Assembly (NCBI RefSeq): GCF_002994745.2
Contig: NC_037090.1
Location: forward strand, 38,001,001-38,065,000
Length of the DNA: 64,000 bases
Direction: 5' to 3'
From: Rosa chinensis
Lineage: Eukaryota; Streptophyta; Magnoliopsida; Rosales; Rosaceae
The notes below the pieces were generated by a model. The model was not told the origin of the DNA, made no database searches, and was given only the letters and a program-made list of their open reading frames with translations. This document shows, piece after piece, positions 21,359 through 32,797 of the stretch. How positions within the stretch are numbered: the first letter of the stretch is position 1; each line of letters opens with the position of its first letter. Both the position numbers and the translations under genes were made by a program.

Positions 21359-22375
21359 GGTACAAAGCTCGCATTATGGCGCAAGGCTTCTCACAACGCC
21401 CTGGAATCGACTACGAGGAGACCTATTCTCCTGTAATGGTTTAATAACGTTCCGTTATCAGTTTGGTAGTTTCCGAAAAACTGCATATGCAGCTTATGGA
21501 TGTGGTTACTGGGTATCTATATGGGGATCTAGATACACAAATATACATGAAGGTCCCAGATGGACTTCAGTTACCCAAATCAAGTGGCTCCAAACCACGG
21601 AGCGCGTTTGCTATTAAATTGAAACGCTCACTATATGGATTGAAACAATCCGGACGGATCTGGTATAACCATCTAAGTGACTACTTGATTGGTCAGGGAT
21701 ATGTCAACAATGAACTATGCCCATATGTGTTCATAAAAAGGACAAGTTCCGGATTTGGAATAGTAGCGGTTTATGTCGATCACATGAACATAATTGGCAC
21801 CCTTAAAGAGTTAAGACAAACCGCTGAACACTTGAAATCAGAGTTTGAGATAAAAAATCTTGGGAAAACACGGTTTTGCCTCAGTTTAGAACTTGAGCAC
21901 CTTAGAGAAGGTATCCTGATTCATCAATCAGCTTATACCCAAAAGATGCTTAGGCATTTCAACACTGACAAGATTAAGCCTTCAAGCACCCTAATGGTCG
22001 TCTGTAGTCTTGATCCAAAGAAGGATTCATTCCGTCCAAAAGATGACGATAAAGAAGTGCTAGAGGCAGAAGTGCCCTACCTAAGTGCAATAGGCGCATT
22101 ATTGTACTTAGCACAATGCACAAGACCGGATATCTCATTCGCTCTGAACTTGCTAGCTAGATATACCTCTACACCAACACGACGCCATTGGACTGGTGTT
22201 AAAGATATCCTTCGATACCTAAGTGTTATGATTGATATGGGTTGTTCTATCCCTATAGATAGATGATGGATTCGGACCCATCAAGTGCCCGGGATGCCAC
22301 ACATGGTGGACTGCGTTCCCTCTCCCCATCCCAAAACGATATAAGTGTTTTGGAAGGTTTTGTTGATGCTGCGTA
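21359..22375 (+). pseudogene. copia reverse transcriptase and start of RNase H
   Basis: Begins [20 protein letters not shown] (21361-21420), continues past a stop at 21442-21444 into LHMQLMDVVTGYLYGDLDTQ, KRSLYGLKQSGRIWYNHLSD and the altered catalytic block VAVYVDHMNII (about 21770; active copia has YVDDM). It then runs through YLSAIGALLYLAQCTRPDIS to FVDA at 22370, where the solo LTR cuts in. The D-to-H change at the catalytic aspartate and the frameshift near 22262 show decay. Confidence 0.88.
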
Positions 22376-23460
22376 TGTAATACCCCGTGAATTCAAATTA
22401 TTTTCCGAGGAAATTTTAGTAATGATTTCGTGGTTATGGGAGAAAGTTCGAAGCTTTGAGGAGTTGTGAAATTAGTTCGAGCGATTTTATTTCGAAAACA
22501 TACGTTATTTAGGGGCACGCGAAAATCGACTTTTTATACGTACCGAATTTGGGAAAACTTCCTTCATGAAAGTTGTAGAGCTCGTCAATATGATAACGGG
22601 CATATACGAAACACAAAAATTGGAGCTCGTATGAATTAGTTATGAATTTTTGAAAAAGTTCCAATTTAGTATAAATATTTCCATTTTCGGAAAATTCCGA
22701 AAATCATTCAGAAAATCCAAAAATTGAAAAAAACTGGCAGCAGCGTCGTTCCCCGCCGGAAATCGCCCTTGATTTTTCGTTCGGTCATATCTTCCTCCTC
22801 CGGCCACCAATCTTCACCAAACTTCTTCCATTAGCTTCATATGGTCCTTTCGCACCTGTATGTGGAAGCCTTGAATAGCGGCACGGCCTGTATGGGCGGC
22901 GGCAAGCTTGTTCCGATTTAAGCCTGATTTTGAGTCAACGCCGATATCTCGAGTTCTAGACGATAAATCTTCGAGATTCTTGGACAGATGAACTCGGATT
23001 GAAGTTCTGAAACAGTTCCATGAAGAAATTGAAGCGAGTGGTGGAAGTTTTTACGTCGATCGGAGCACCTGCCGGTTTCTGGAAAAAATCCGGCGAACCC
23101 GTGGCTTCTAGGTAACTTTTCGACCACTTCCGTTCATTTTCTGACTTTGTGCTAGTTATAAAAATTGTTGGGCTTGATGAGATGAAGAGGAGTAGCCTGG
23201 CCCCGACACCATTGGCGGTGGTCGGCGGCGGCTCTGTCAAACTCCGGCGGCCCTTTTCCGGCCACCTCCGGGGGTCAAAAATGTGATTTCTTTACATTTT
23301 TAGATTCTACATTTCAATACGATCATTTTGATATATTATACGCATTTTTTGGATATCGTATGATTTAGTTATGAATTTTTACGGTTTCGATCGATTTCGA
23401 TAATCCAATTAATGTATTTTGAAGATCGGACCGTCCGATGGACTTGTAGTTTTGATATGT

Positions 23461-23720
23461 TGATCGTATGACTGTCCCGATGACCTTGTGTGGTCACGGG
23501 CGAAGAACCGACCGTTGGATCTTCATATAATTGTGAATTAGTATTTCGTAGTGCGTTTCGTGAGAATCCGACCGTCGGATTTTCATGAAATTTTTTGGAG
23601 ACGTTTATAGGGAAGATTCAGGAAGATCCGACCGTTGGATCTTCGTGATAATTTTGGAGGATGATCCTAAGGGCGATCCGTGAGGATCCGACCGTTGGAT
23701 CATCATATAATTTCGATCTG
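23461..23720. repeat. 60-bp periodic repeat with palindromic core in solo LTR
   Basis: The word CCGACCGTTGGAT (or a one-base variant) ends at 23520, 23580, 23640 and 23700, a period of exactly 60 bp. An extra diverged copy ends near 23730. The core ATCCGACCGTTGGAT is an imperfect palindrome. The spacers between cores differ, so selection or gene conversion on the core is possible. Confidence 0.8.
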
Positions 23721-24262
23721 ACTGTTGGATCGTCGTTTAATTTTGTTTATGAGTTATGGGCTAAGTTATGATCATGTTTGACTAGGTGATTGACGGTCTT
23801 CCTTGGTGAGCGGTTTTGGTGTGTATTGTGAAAGTGAAGACGCAGCGGGATTAGAGGTGAGTAAACCTCACGTGGTTCATATTACGAACCGAGTACTTTT
23901 AATTACGTTATTTTGTCGTAATTGTGTGAAAATATTTATGGAATAAATATTTATTTTTAATCACATGGACTTGATCAGCTAGGGTCCATAGGTAAGTAAA
24001 ATGATTTTAATTATACAAAATGAATTTCACGATTTTTATACTTGAACTATAGTTGGTATTAGTGGTCATTCCTGAGTGGGTGATTACGTATATATATATT
24101 TACGTGATTATATGTGGAATGGTGTGACATTGAAGAGTGTGGAATTGTGATGATTTATTTATTATGGTTTGAGATGTGACTTACCATATTTATATGTGAT
24201 GATCATGATTACTGAGTCATGTGGATTTTATGATTGACATTGGGGATGTATAGAGTTTTAGA

Positions 24263-24549
24263 ATGTAGTGCTCTGAGGACAGAGAGAGTCCGAAGAACGC
24301 CGGTTAAATAATAACCGAGATGTAGTGCTCTGAGGACAGGGAGAGTCCGAAGAACACCGGTTAAATAATAACCGAGATGTAGTGCTCTGAGGACAGAGAG
24401 AGTCCGAAGAACGCCGGTTAAATAATAACCGAGATGTAGTGCTCTGAGGACAGAGAGTGTCCGAAGAACGCCGGTTAAATAATAACCGAGATGTAGTGCT
24501 CTGAGGACAGGGGAAAAGTCCGAAGACCGCCGGTTAAATATTAACCGAG
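24263..24549. repeat. 57-bp tandem repeat in solo LTR
   Basis: Copies of a unit starting ATGTAGTGCTCTGAGGACAG begin at 24263, 24320, 24377, 24434 and 24491. The period is 57 bp, the last unit being 59 bp. Each includes CCGGTTAAATAATAACCGAG, whose CGGTTA/TAACCG arms can pair. Units differ by only a few bases. Confidence 0.9.
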
Positions 24550-25176
24550 ATGTATATCGTTTACTTAAACCTTGGCTGAGGTGACAGGTAATGATGTAGT
24601 TAGAAACTCTAACGTAGGGTCAAGTTGGACCAAAGTGGTGCTATGTGGGTTGGTTGTCTGTAGGACCAGTGTGGTGTATTGTGATTTGAGGATTGTGGAA
24701 ATGTATTTCCTGTGGTTTTCTATGAGTGGTTTAACGTCTCTTTGCAGACGTAATACTGTTGAATTTTTACTGGAATTGTTAGAATTGTAATTTAATAAAT
24801 CAACATTTCCTTCTTGTTTACTCATACGGGCTGTCATGGCTTACCGGGTTTGGTGTTGTTGCAATCCCGGTACACTATTCAAATTGTGTAGCGGGTAATC
24901 CTACAGGTCAGGAGAATCGAGAATGTGATCAGGCTGCTTAGAGTAGTGGGATTGGAGTTACAGCTTTATTGTGAGGTTGTTATGCTCATTGAGCTTACAT
25001 TTAAATTTGGTGAGAGTGTGTTGTAATATTAAATTCTTGAGGATTTGGTTTATGTATTAGTGAGTGAGGCTAGGTGTGTTTATCTCTGAGAAAAAGATTC
25101 AGAACGTTTATTTGATTAAGTTGTTTATTCATGTTTCGGATTTTAAAATTTTCTATTCAAAATTCGGGGCGTGACA

Positions 25177-25656
25177 GGGTATCTCTCTGACCCACACAAA
25201 GGTCGCTCCCAAACTGGTTATGTTTTCACCATGGGAAAGACTGCAATATCTTGGATGTCTACTAAGCAGACTTTAGTTGCTACTTCTTCAAATCATGCAG
25301 AGATTATTGCTTTTCACGAAGTAGTTCGTGAATGTATATGGCTTCGATCCATAGTTACTCATGTTCGAAACAATTGTGGTCTGAAGTCTACCACAGATGA
25401 GCCAACGAGCATTTATGAGGATTATGCTGTTTGCATTGAAAAAATGAAGCAAGGCTACATTAAAGACGACAACATCAAGCACATATCGCATAAATTCTTC
25501 TACAATAAGCAACAACAGAAGCTCCTCAAGATCAAAGTGAACCAGGTTCGATCTGAGGACAATGTGGCAGACTTGTTTACTAAGTCATTGCTTAAATCCA
25601 CGTTCGAGAAACATGTGGCAAGAATTGGCTTGCTGAAATTATCTGAACTCCCATGA
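25177..25656 (+). pseudogene. copia RNase H, 3' end of pol
   Basis: The frame YLSDPHKGRSQTGYVFTMGK, ISWMSTKQTLVATSSNHAEI and FHEVVRECIWLRS is copia RNase H, and the end EDNVADLFTKSLLKSTFEKH is the standard copia C-terminus, with a stop at 25654-25656. This segment is itself intact, in contrast to the upstream parts. Confidence 0.88.
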
Positions 25657-25845
25657 TCGTAGTCATCAGGGGGAGACGCAGACATCAGGGGGAGATGTCT
25701 ACATGTTCACCTCGAAACTTGAAGGAGTGTTGTGCTCTTTTTCCCCTTCGACTGAGGTTATTTTTGTCCCACTGGGTTTTTGTTACTCGGCAAGGTTTTT
25801 AACGAGACAACGAGAGAAGCACCGCGTTTGGGCAACACGGCAACA

Positions 25846-26059
25846 CAAGGGGAAGTGTTCAAGTAAAACCCTAATTTGTGTTTAGCCCAAACTCTAAGTT
25901 ACTTGACCTAGAGGTAATATGGTTTAATTAGAAGAATATAGAGATTATCTTTTTTTGTATGATTCAGACTCTATGTATTGTAATTCTCTATATAAAGAGG
26001 CTCCTATTATCAATGAAAATACACAGCGAATTTCTCTCAATTTCTGATTCCCTAAAACA
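25846..26059 (+). repeat. polypurine tract and 3' LTR of copia 1
   Basis: CAAGGGGAAG (25846-25855) is the polypurine tract. The LTR runs from TGTTCAAGTAAAAC (25856) to CCTAAAACA (26059), about 204 bp, with a TATA-like CTCTATATAAAGAGGCTCC at 25988-26006. It resembles the LTRs of copia 2 in this promoter part but differs elsewhere. No matching 5' LTR is present in the window. Confidence 0.75.
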
Positions 26060-27628
26060 CTTTTATATTTAAAAAAAAAAAATTAATTCAGAGGCATTTT
26101 AAGAGCACGAGAATTAATAAAAAAAGGGCTAAATCTGTTTAGTCCCAATATTTTGCCTCCAACATTATTTCACTCCCTGACATTTCAATTACATCCTTCA
26201 ACTCTCTGATCTCTCAATTTCCCTCCATTAGGTCCTATTCGTCCAATTACACTGTTAACTAGCTGACGTGGCACACAATTAGATTCCAACTCAGTGCCAT
26301 GTGAGTGAGGTAGATAGTGAAATATCCAATATAGCATGTGTTCTCTCTCTCCCTTCCTTTTTTCTTTTGATTTTTTTTTCTTTTCTTCCTACATTCTTCT
26401 TCACACCCAAAATTCAAAGCATAAAAGCAAGTTCACCCGTTGAGGTCATTGGGTCAGATATTATTAACTGTTTTTTGCCTTTCATTTTCACAATCCATAT
26501 CACTCGGTCAAATACTGTTCACAAAAGGTCACCGAATGTCAGTTTGCAGGCCATAAAACTGACCCAAGAGTGACATTTTGTGAACAGTATCTTAGGTGAC
26601 TTAGACGGTGGAAATGAAAGGCAAAAAACAGTGAATAATATTGACCCAATGACCTCAACGGGTGAACTTGCTCTAACTTGCTCTAAGAGAAGTATATAAC
26701 CACCGCCACTACCAGGCCGGACTCAACTTCAACTCCGACCACCTCCGCTCTTCAACTCAAATTTCAATTGAGCTTGCTGAGATTTTCAACCGATTTGCTT
26801 CGCTCAAACAAGACTCTATCAGTTTAACTTCGGCAACCTTCCATCACCAATGGCATTGACAATGACGCTAGCACGCTGGCACGTCCAAGACAAGCTGTTA
26901 ACACCGTCGACACTAGACTGACTCTGTACTCGGACTCTGCGACCATTATCACAACCATTGGACCATCATCACCCAGCCCCATCGGACTTCGATCTGCCTC
27001 TCTGCCCTCGTCATAGAACTCTGCATCATCAAGACAGATGCCTGAAGCTATATGACCTCATGCCGAAATCCTTTGAGAAGTGATAGAACCATCGACCGGA
27101 ACCTAGACTTCCCCTATGATCAGTCGTTAGACTTCTACCTCAGACTAGCTTGTCAATCACTACCTATAATTTGCTCGGCTTACTCTGATCAGTGTCACCC
27201 CAGAATGAGCTTTCTTTCTCCTTTGTACTTGCTTTCAATCAAATTGATTTGATCAGATGGGCCGCCGTTTTGTCATGTTCATAGGGGGGTTGAGACTTGA
27301 GAGCAGGAACCCACATCAGGAAACAGAGATTGTGATGGAATTGAACCATCTCGAAATTTTCATTCCATTAGAAAGATGGCAAAAAGGGAAGAAAACAAAA
27401 GACAGAATAAGAAGCAGGATATGGGTGGGGAAATGAAATGTAAGGGTGCCCTACAGGTGTCATTTGGTCATTCAATGAGCCATAACAGGTAGGTGCAGCC
27501 ATAACAGGTAGGTGCGGCGGAGGTTAGGATAGCGAGAAGTCACCTAACCAACCATATACGTTACCCAATTAGTTTGTTTGTGAATTCAAAAGATTCAATG
27601 CAATGTTAAGCACAGGGTATCAAGACAT
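26060..27628. other. transposon-derived spacer with foldback element
   Basis: GGGCTAAATCTGTTTAGTCC at 26127 resembles a transposon end. A related GGGCTAAATACTGTTTACTA occurs at about 50731. A foldback unit spans about 26424-26674: AGCAAGTTCACCCGTTGAGG at the left, and the same word on the minus strand at the right, with arms of about 70 bases. From 26694 to 27250 the sequence is GC-richer but no frame looks like a known protein. The final part may hold the promoter of the HMG-CoA lyase locus. Confidence 0.4.
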
Positions 27629-28999
27629 ATGAGGAGGAATGTGTATTACAGGAATGGAGCAGTTGTAGGGGCCCTGGACGCTTCCTCTTTGTCAACTCAT
27701 CATATAAGCTCTTCAAGCAATAAGGTTTCCCTCCCTCTCTCTGTCTCTACTAGCTTAGCTTAGCTTAGCTTTGCTTGTTCCATATTTTTAAATTGTACCC
27801 ATATGATCGAATGCTTAGTTAGTTAGTTACTTGATTGGTTCATTTGCGGTATCATGTCCAGCCGGCATTAGGAAACATCCCAGAGTTTGTCAAGATAGTA
27901 GAAATCGGTCCCAAGGATGGACTGCAGAATGAGAAGCAGATTATTCCTACTGATGTAAAGGTTCGGTTCATAGAAATGCTTGTTTCGTCCGGACTCACTG
28001 TTGTTGAGGCTACAAGTTTTGTCTCGCCCAAATGGATTCCACAGGTACACATTCAATTTACTCTGACTAATTTTCGAGGATTGCATTTTAGCCCAAGTTC
28101 ATAGTTACTTAAGGCTAGAATACATTGGAAGTTCTGTGGCAATTCCATCCTGTATTAGTTTTATAGTACATTGTGCATCCTTGATTTTATGAGGGCTGTA
28201 TATGGATTATGGAAATTTGAAAGGGTTTGTACTATTTTTGTCAGCTTTGGTGAAAGAAACGGCTTATTAGAGTTATAGAAGAACTTAAAGATGTGAATCT
28301 AAGCAAGTTAACGACCAGACACACATCTTACATTAATTCAACCTGTTATGATAAAAGCTAAGCCATGATAAAGAAGAAGGGATTGTGGTAGGCTGAGAGT
28401 GTAAATACGTGTGTATATATAATACACACACACACACTACATGGTTGTCTAATACTTTTCCATGTCTTTGATAGAAATATTAGTGATTCATATTGACTGA
28501 ATTAATAGTATCATATAATGATTTTGATAGTGGCCATATAATGATTTTGATAGTGGCCATGCCTTGAATCTTTATTCATGCTTATTGTAACTGATATTCA
28601 TATCAGAAAAGAAAGTAACAAGATTCACGCCTTTGTAAGCTCATTATTTAAGAGAATTTTGGTCTCTTGAGATTCAAATACAAGTAATTTTCTTTGCATC
28701 TCGTTTAAGACATCTTGTTGATTTCTTTTCTACATCAGAATGTATATTAGTCATTAGTATGGTGGCATGTATTTGTCATCTATCATCTAGTGTCAACGTG
28801 AAGACCAATTGACATGCTGTCTACGGGTGCATGTTGTTGAAAACAATGTCCTACTGCTGATGGATTTGAGATTTCAATTTTTGAATCTAGGATAAATTTA
28901 CAAGACTTTCCTTTCGGTGGCTGTTCTGGGTTATATGAAGAGTAATTTTACTGATTAAGTTAGCTTCTATAAATTTTCAGCTTTGTTTTCTTGAGCTTT

Positions 29000-29560
29000 T
29001 TTTTTTACATATGTATACTTGTGCTCCCTGAAGCCATACGTATTTTACTGCTCAAAGAAAGTTGCGAGTATGTTTTTTGTGTTGATTGAAGTCCGAGTTG
29101 TTCTACTTAATTTACTTGATTTCTTTTGCTTATCTGTGTATTTCAAATTCTTTTTTGTTTTCCTTTTCTTATATACTTTCTTGTCTCTGTTCCCTTGAAA
29201 CCAACATAAGCTTCATCTAAATGTTGTTGGTATCTTTGAAGTAAGTTTCTTCGCTGCCCTTCTAACTAATATTGCATTTTTTTACATACTTGTACTTCTC
29301 CTCCCTGAAACCATACAAATTTCACTGCTCAAAGAAAGTTGCATTGTGAGTATCTGTTTTGTGTTGATTAAAGTCTGAGTTACTTAATTTTACTTAATTT
29401 CTTCTGCTTCTCTCTGTATTTTGAATTTTCTTTTCCTTTTCTTATATACATTCTTGTCTCTGTCCCCTTGAAACCAATATAAGCTTGATTTATGTATATA
29501 AAAAGAAAGGTTGTTGCCTTGTTGGTATCTTTGAATTAAGTTTCTCCGCTGGCTATCTCT
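29000..29560. repeat. direct duplication of about 280 bp in HMGCL intron 2
   Basis: The segments of about 29000-29275 and 29277-29560 match over most of their length: CTCCCTGAAGCCATAC / CTCCCTGAAACCATAC, ACTGCTCAAAGAAAGTTGC in both, CCCTTGAAACCAA in both, and GGTATCTTTGAA in both. They have diverged by substitutions and small indels. It is an old tandem duplication without coding content. Confidence 0.8.
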
Positions 29561-31517
29561 TTCATAATTTTGGTACATGCACAAGACTTATGGTAACTGA
29601 ATTTATAACTTCTAAAGTATCTTGCTGATCTAAATTTCAGTTGGCAGATGCAAAGGATGTAATGGAAGCGATTCGGAATATGGGAGGTGCTAAATTTCCC
29701 GTTTTAACTCCTAATCTCAAAGTAAGCATTTTCTAGTGAAAGCATTAATTCTAAACTCAAATGGATATGAGGACTTAACTCTTATTTCGTAAAGCTTTCT
29801 TGTAGGGTTTTGAGGCAGCTGTTGCTGCTGGTGCAAAGGAAGTTGCCATCTTTGCCTCGGCTTCTGAGTCTTTCTCAAAATCAAACATAAATTGCAGTAT
29901 TGAAGACAGTCTCAGACGTTACCGTGATGTTGCTGTTGCTGCAAAAAAGCTTTCTATTCCTGTTCGAGGGTATATCTCTTGTAACATGTTTGGTTCTTTT
30001 GGACACTATTTGGATTCTTTTATCTTGAATCATTCAAAGTATACTTAGTTTGGAACATACGAAGGCATCCAAATTGTTCTTAAATCCCTCTTTACCCTCT
30101 CATCCTCCCTTTTTTCAATCATTTTAAGGACATACCGAAGTTTTGATTTTCATTTTGAAAAAAATAAATTTATGGGACTACTTGTTAGTGCATTATGATT
30201 TTTCGAAGTGCTATAAGGTTCCCAGTGATAATTTTTATGGGACTGCAGCAATGACATTGTCTGAGATTGCTTAAAAAAGTATTTCTTGTATTACTTTTTA
30301 ATCCCATCATGGCTGAAAACTTTTGAAAGAAAATTTTCTTAAGAATTTAGACTTCTTTTAGGTCTTTTTCTGTGTTTGTATTGTTTGAGGTATTTAACTG
30401 GTTGAACATCATGTACATCTCTGGGGACAAATGTCTTGAGCTTCAGACGCTATTCATCTGTAGATGGTCAATGTAAGTAAACCAGGGGTAACATGATATT
30501 ATTTCCAACTGATGTAGCCATTTAATGATCTTGCTAGATATATATCATGTGTTGTGGGGTGTCCAATAGAAGGAGCTGTAGCCCCATCTCAAGTAGCATA
30601 TGTGGCCAAAGAACTTCTTGATATGGGTTGCTTTGACATTTCTCTTGGCGATACAATTGGTGTTGGTACTCCAGGTAAATGTTCTTTTCGTTGGTTGTCA
30701 TTCAAGTTGGTACAACTGTTTTGTCTCTTGAATTTATTCTAAAGCCTTGTATACACATGAGCCCTGTTAACTGGTTGCATCTGGAAGTACAAGATGTTGT
30801 TTGTATCCTAGGACTGACTCTTACACCCCTTATAATTTGAAAAATAATTCTTCTACTTCCTTCCAACCGTATAACTACACATCTTACATTCCTCTAATAC
30901 GTTGGATTAGACCTATTAGCTATAGCACTTTTAAGGGTTTTCTTTTTTAAGAGATTTTGAGAATATAGTCTAGAGCCTTCTGCTTTAGCCAGTTTCCCAC
31001 TTATCACATTTTTAGATAATATCTTCAGACAGTTTTAGAGGTGAGAGTCTGTCATTCTATGAGTTGAGGCCTTTGTTGGTGTAAGAGAGAAACTACTTAC
31101 GGTGATTGCAAGAACCTATTTGTTATTTAGTGGTGATTTACTTATTGTCTGTTAATGGATCATTGTCCTTTCTTGTGGGCGTGGCCCAGATTGGTGTAAA
31201 CCATGTAAATCCATATTTTTTTGCGTCTAGGTCCTCTTCTTTGTTTTACCTACCCAGCCCCTTATGCTGCTCATCAAACAGCAAATAACAGTTTCCTTAC
31301 ATGATCTCCATTGCGGTTACAACATATGTCATCTTCCCTACGATTGGGCAGTGCCAGAGCATATGATTAAGACGTGCCCCCTCATTGTTACGAAAGAATG
31401 CAACACCCATGTTTTAAGCTGTTATGATCCACAGTCCATGCCAAAATATTAATGTTAGGCAGACCCTAGCATTTCTAGACCTTCTTACAAGCACGAAGAA
31501 AAGAAAATTCCAGTAAT

Positions 31518-32178
31518 TGTTAGAAAATAATTTGAACTTGTCATTATCTAAATATATTCAGATAATAGTTTTGATTTAATGAGAAACTAATTAACAGAAA
31601 TACATATCTAAAACTCTATTCTGTTATCAATTTGAAATTATGTCTCATTTGAAGTAGGAGACTTATCTGTTAATGAACCTGATTAACATTACGGATATAT
31701 ACATGATAAACATCAAGTATCTGCAGATGAAATCTTTAGGAAATCTTGGACTCCTTATGGGATGAGCACAAGATTGATACTGGCCCCTATATATAGCAGA
31801 TTAAGTCCCTGTGTTAACTACACGTTTTAGCATTAAGTTCAGTCCCATTCTGAAAGCTTAGAGTAGTATAACATAGAAGACTTGTTCTTCTCGTTTGTTT
31901 CTGGTTCTGTGTTGGTGCTTTGGAGTTTCTGGAGTTAGTAGCTTCTAGCTTTCGAGGCTTCTGGAGTTGCTGTGCAGACAAGGAACGGTTGTGGTTGTAA
32001 AAGCTGTTGCTGGGATTTTTGTTACTGAAGACTAGAGAGATGGCTGCTGGACAATATATTGAACCTCTAAACAATGGTAATCATAATGACCCACTATGAG
32101 ATTTATATTCTGTGGCTATTGTCTTTTGTGTTCTTTTGATGTATTGCTTTTGTTTTCTTTACATCATTTGGTCCTACA
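31518..32178 (+). repeat. 5' LTR of the intron-5 element
   Basis: 661 bp from TGTTAGAAAA to TTTGGTCCTACA, directly followed by AA and the primer site. TATA-like CCTATATATAGC is at 31787-31798. The matching 3' LTR is reduced to its last bases (about 33252-33282). Confidence 0.8.
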
Positions 32179-32180
32179 AA

Positions 32181-32193
32181 TTGGTATCAGAGC
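32181..32193 (+). promoter_or_regulatory. retrotransposon primer-binding site (initiator tRNA-Met)
   Basis: TTGGTATCAGAGC two bases after the LTR end is complementary to the 3' end of plant initiator tRNA-Met. A second, reversed copy (GCTCTGATACCAA) is at 33061-33073 in the other arm. Confidence 0.85.
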
Positions 32194-32398
32194 TAGGTTT
32201 AGTAAGGACACAAAACCTTTTTCTACTTTTATCTCTATATGCAGTTTTTGTACGTTATCTAAAGGCTCACTAGTTGGTTGTAGTACTAGTCTATTGCTTA
32301 ATTAAAGATATCTTGATGCCTATATGTCTTATAATTATAATAGAACGTGCTAGCCATTGAACATTTATGCACGATTCATGATTAAAGTAGTTAAAGTA

Positions 32399-32797
32399 CT
32401 AGTCTGTGCATCTTTTAAAATAGACTTCAGTACTGTTTTGTTTCATGGTTTTCCATGCCACAGCACCTCCAACAAGCATAAAAACATAACCACAGGTGGA
32501 TTTCATAGAGCTGGGATAGTTACCTGCAAAGTCTGAATCAGTGTAACCATGTAACTCTAGGTTTTGCACTCTCTTATAAACTAACATGTGAGCTTTTGTT
32601 CTCTGCAAATACCTAAGGACTTTCTTTCCTGCAACCCAATATTGATGACTGGGATTAGACTGAAATCTGGATAGAATGCCTACTGCAAAAGATAGATCAG
32701 GTCTTGTACAAACCTGAGCATACATTAAGCTACTAATGAGTCCAGCATACATTAACCTGTGGTTATGTTTTTTTGCTTGCTGGGTGTGCTGTGGCAT
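32399..32797 (-). pseudogene. copia RT/RNase H fragment in the intron-5 element
   Basis: The minus-strand frame contains LISSLMYAQVCTRPDLSFAV (end of reverse transcriptase), then ELHGYTDSDFAGNYPSSMKS and CGYVFMLVGGAVAWKTMKQN (RNase H). It ends within the palindrome arm, so part of the same coding sequence also appears on the plus strand. The orientation opposes the 5' LTR, showing an inversion. Confidence 0.85.

Larger units (their letters stand above)
22376..25176 (+). mobile_element. solo LTR of a Ty3/gypsy-type element
   Basis: A 2,801-bp unit beginning TGTAATACCCCG and ending GGGGCGTGACA. Such CCCC/GGGG-containing TG...CA ends are typical of long gypsy LTRs. The flanks are GCGTA (22371-22375) and GGGTA (25177-25181), a 5-bp duplication with one change. 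Excising the unit and one copy restores the copia RNase H motif DAGYLSDPHKGRSQTGYVF. It carries two tandem arrays (60-bp and 57-bp) and no protein. Confidence 0.88.
12597..26059 (+). mobile_element. copia retrotransposon 1, 5'-truncated and twice interrupted
   Basis: Gag-pre-integrase, integrase, reverse transcriptase and RNase H pieces follow in copia order on the plus strand and end in a 3' LTR (25856-26059). Two later insertions split it: a CACTA element (13334-19511, 3-bp duplication TTG) and a solo LTR (22376-25176, duplication GGGTA/GCGTA). The 5' LTR, primer site and gag are not visible; the left part now abuts the LTR-like units. Numerous stops and frameshifts make it dead. It belongs to the same family as the minus-strand element at 56552-62997. 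Confidence 0.85.

Noticed and set aside
31264..31452. Possible LINE zinc-finger remnant on the minus strand (HCPIVGKMTY-like words)
   Set aside because: Only a short resemblance without neighbouring LINE domains; not enough to annotate.
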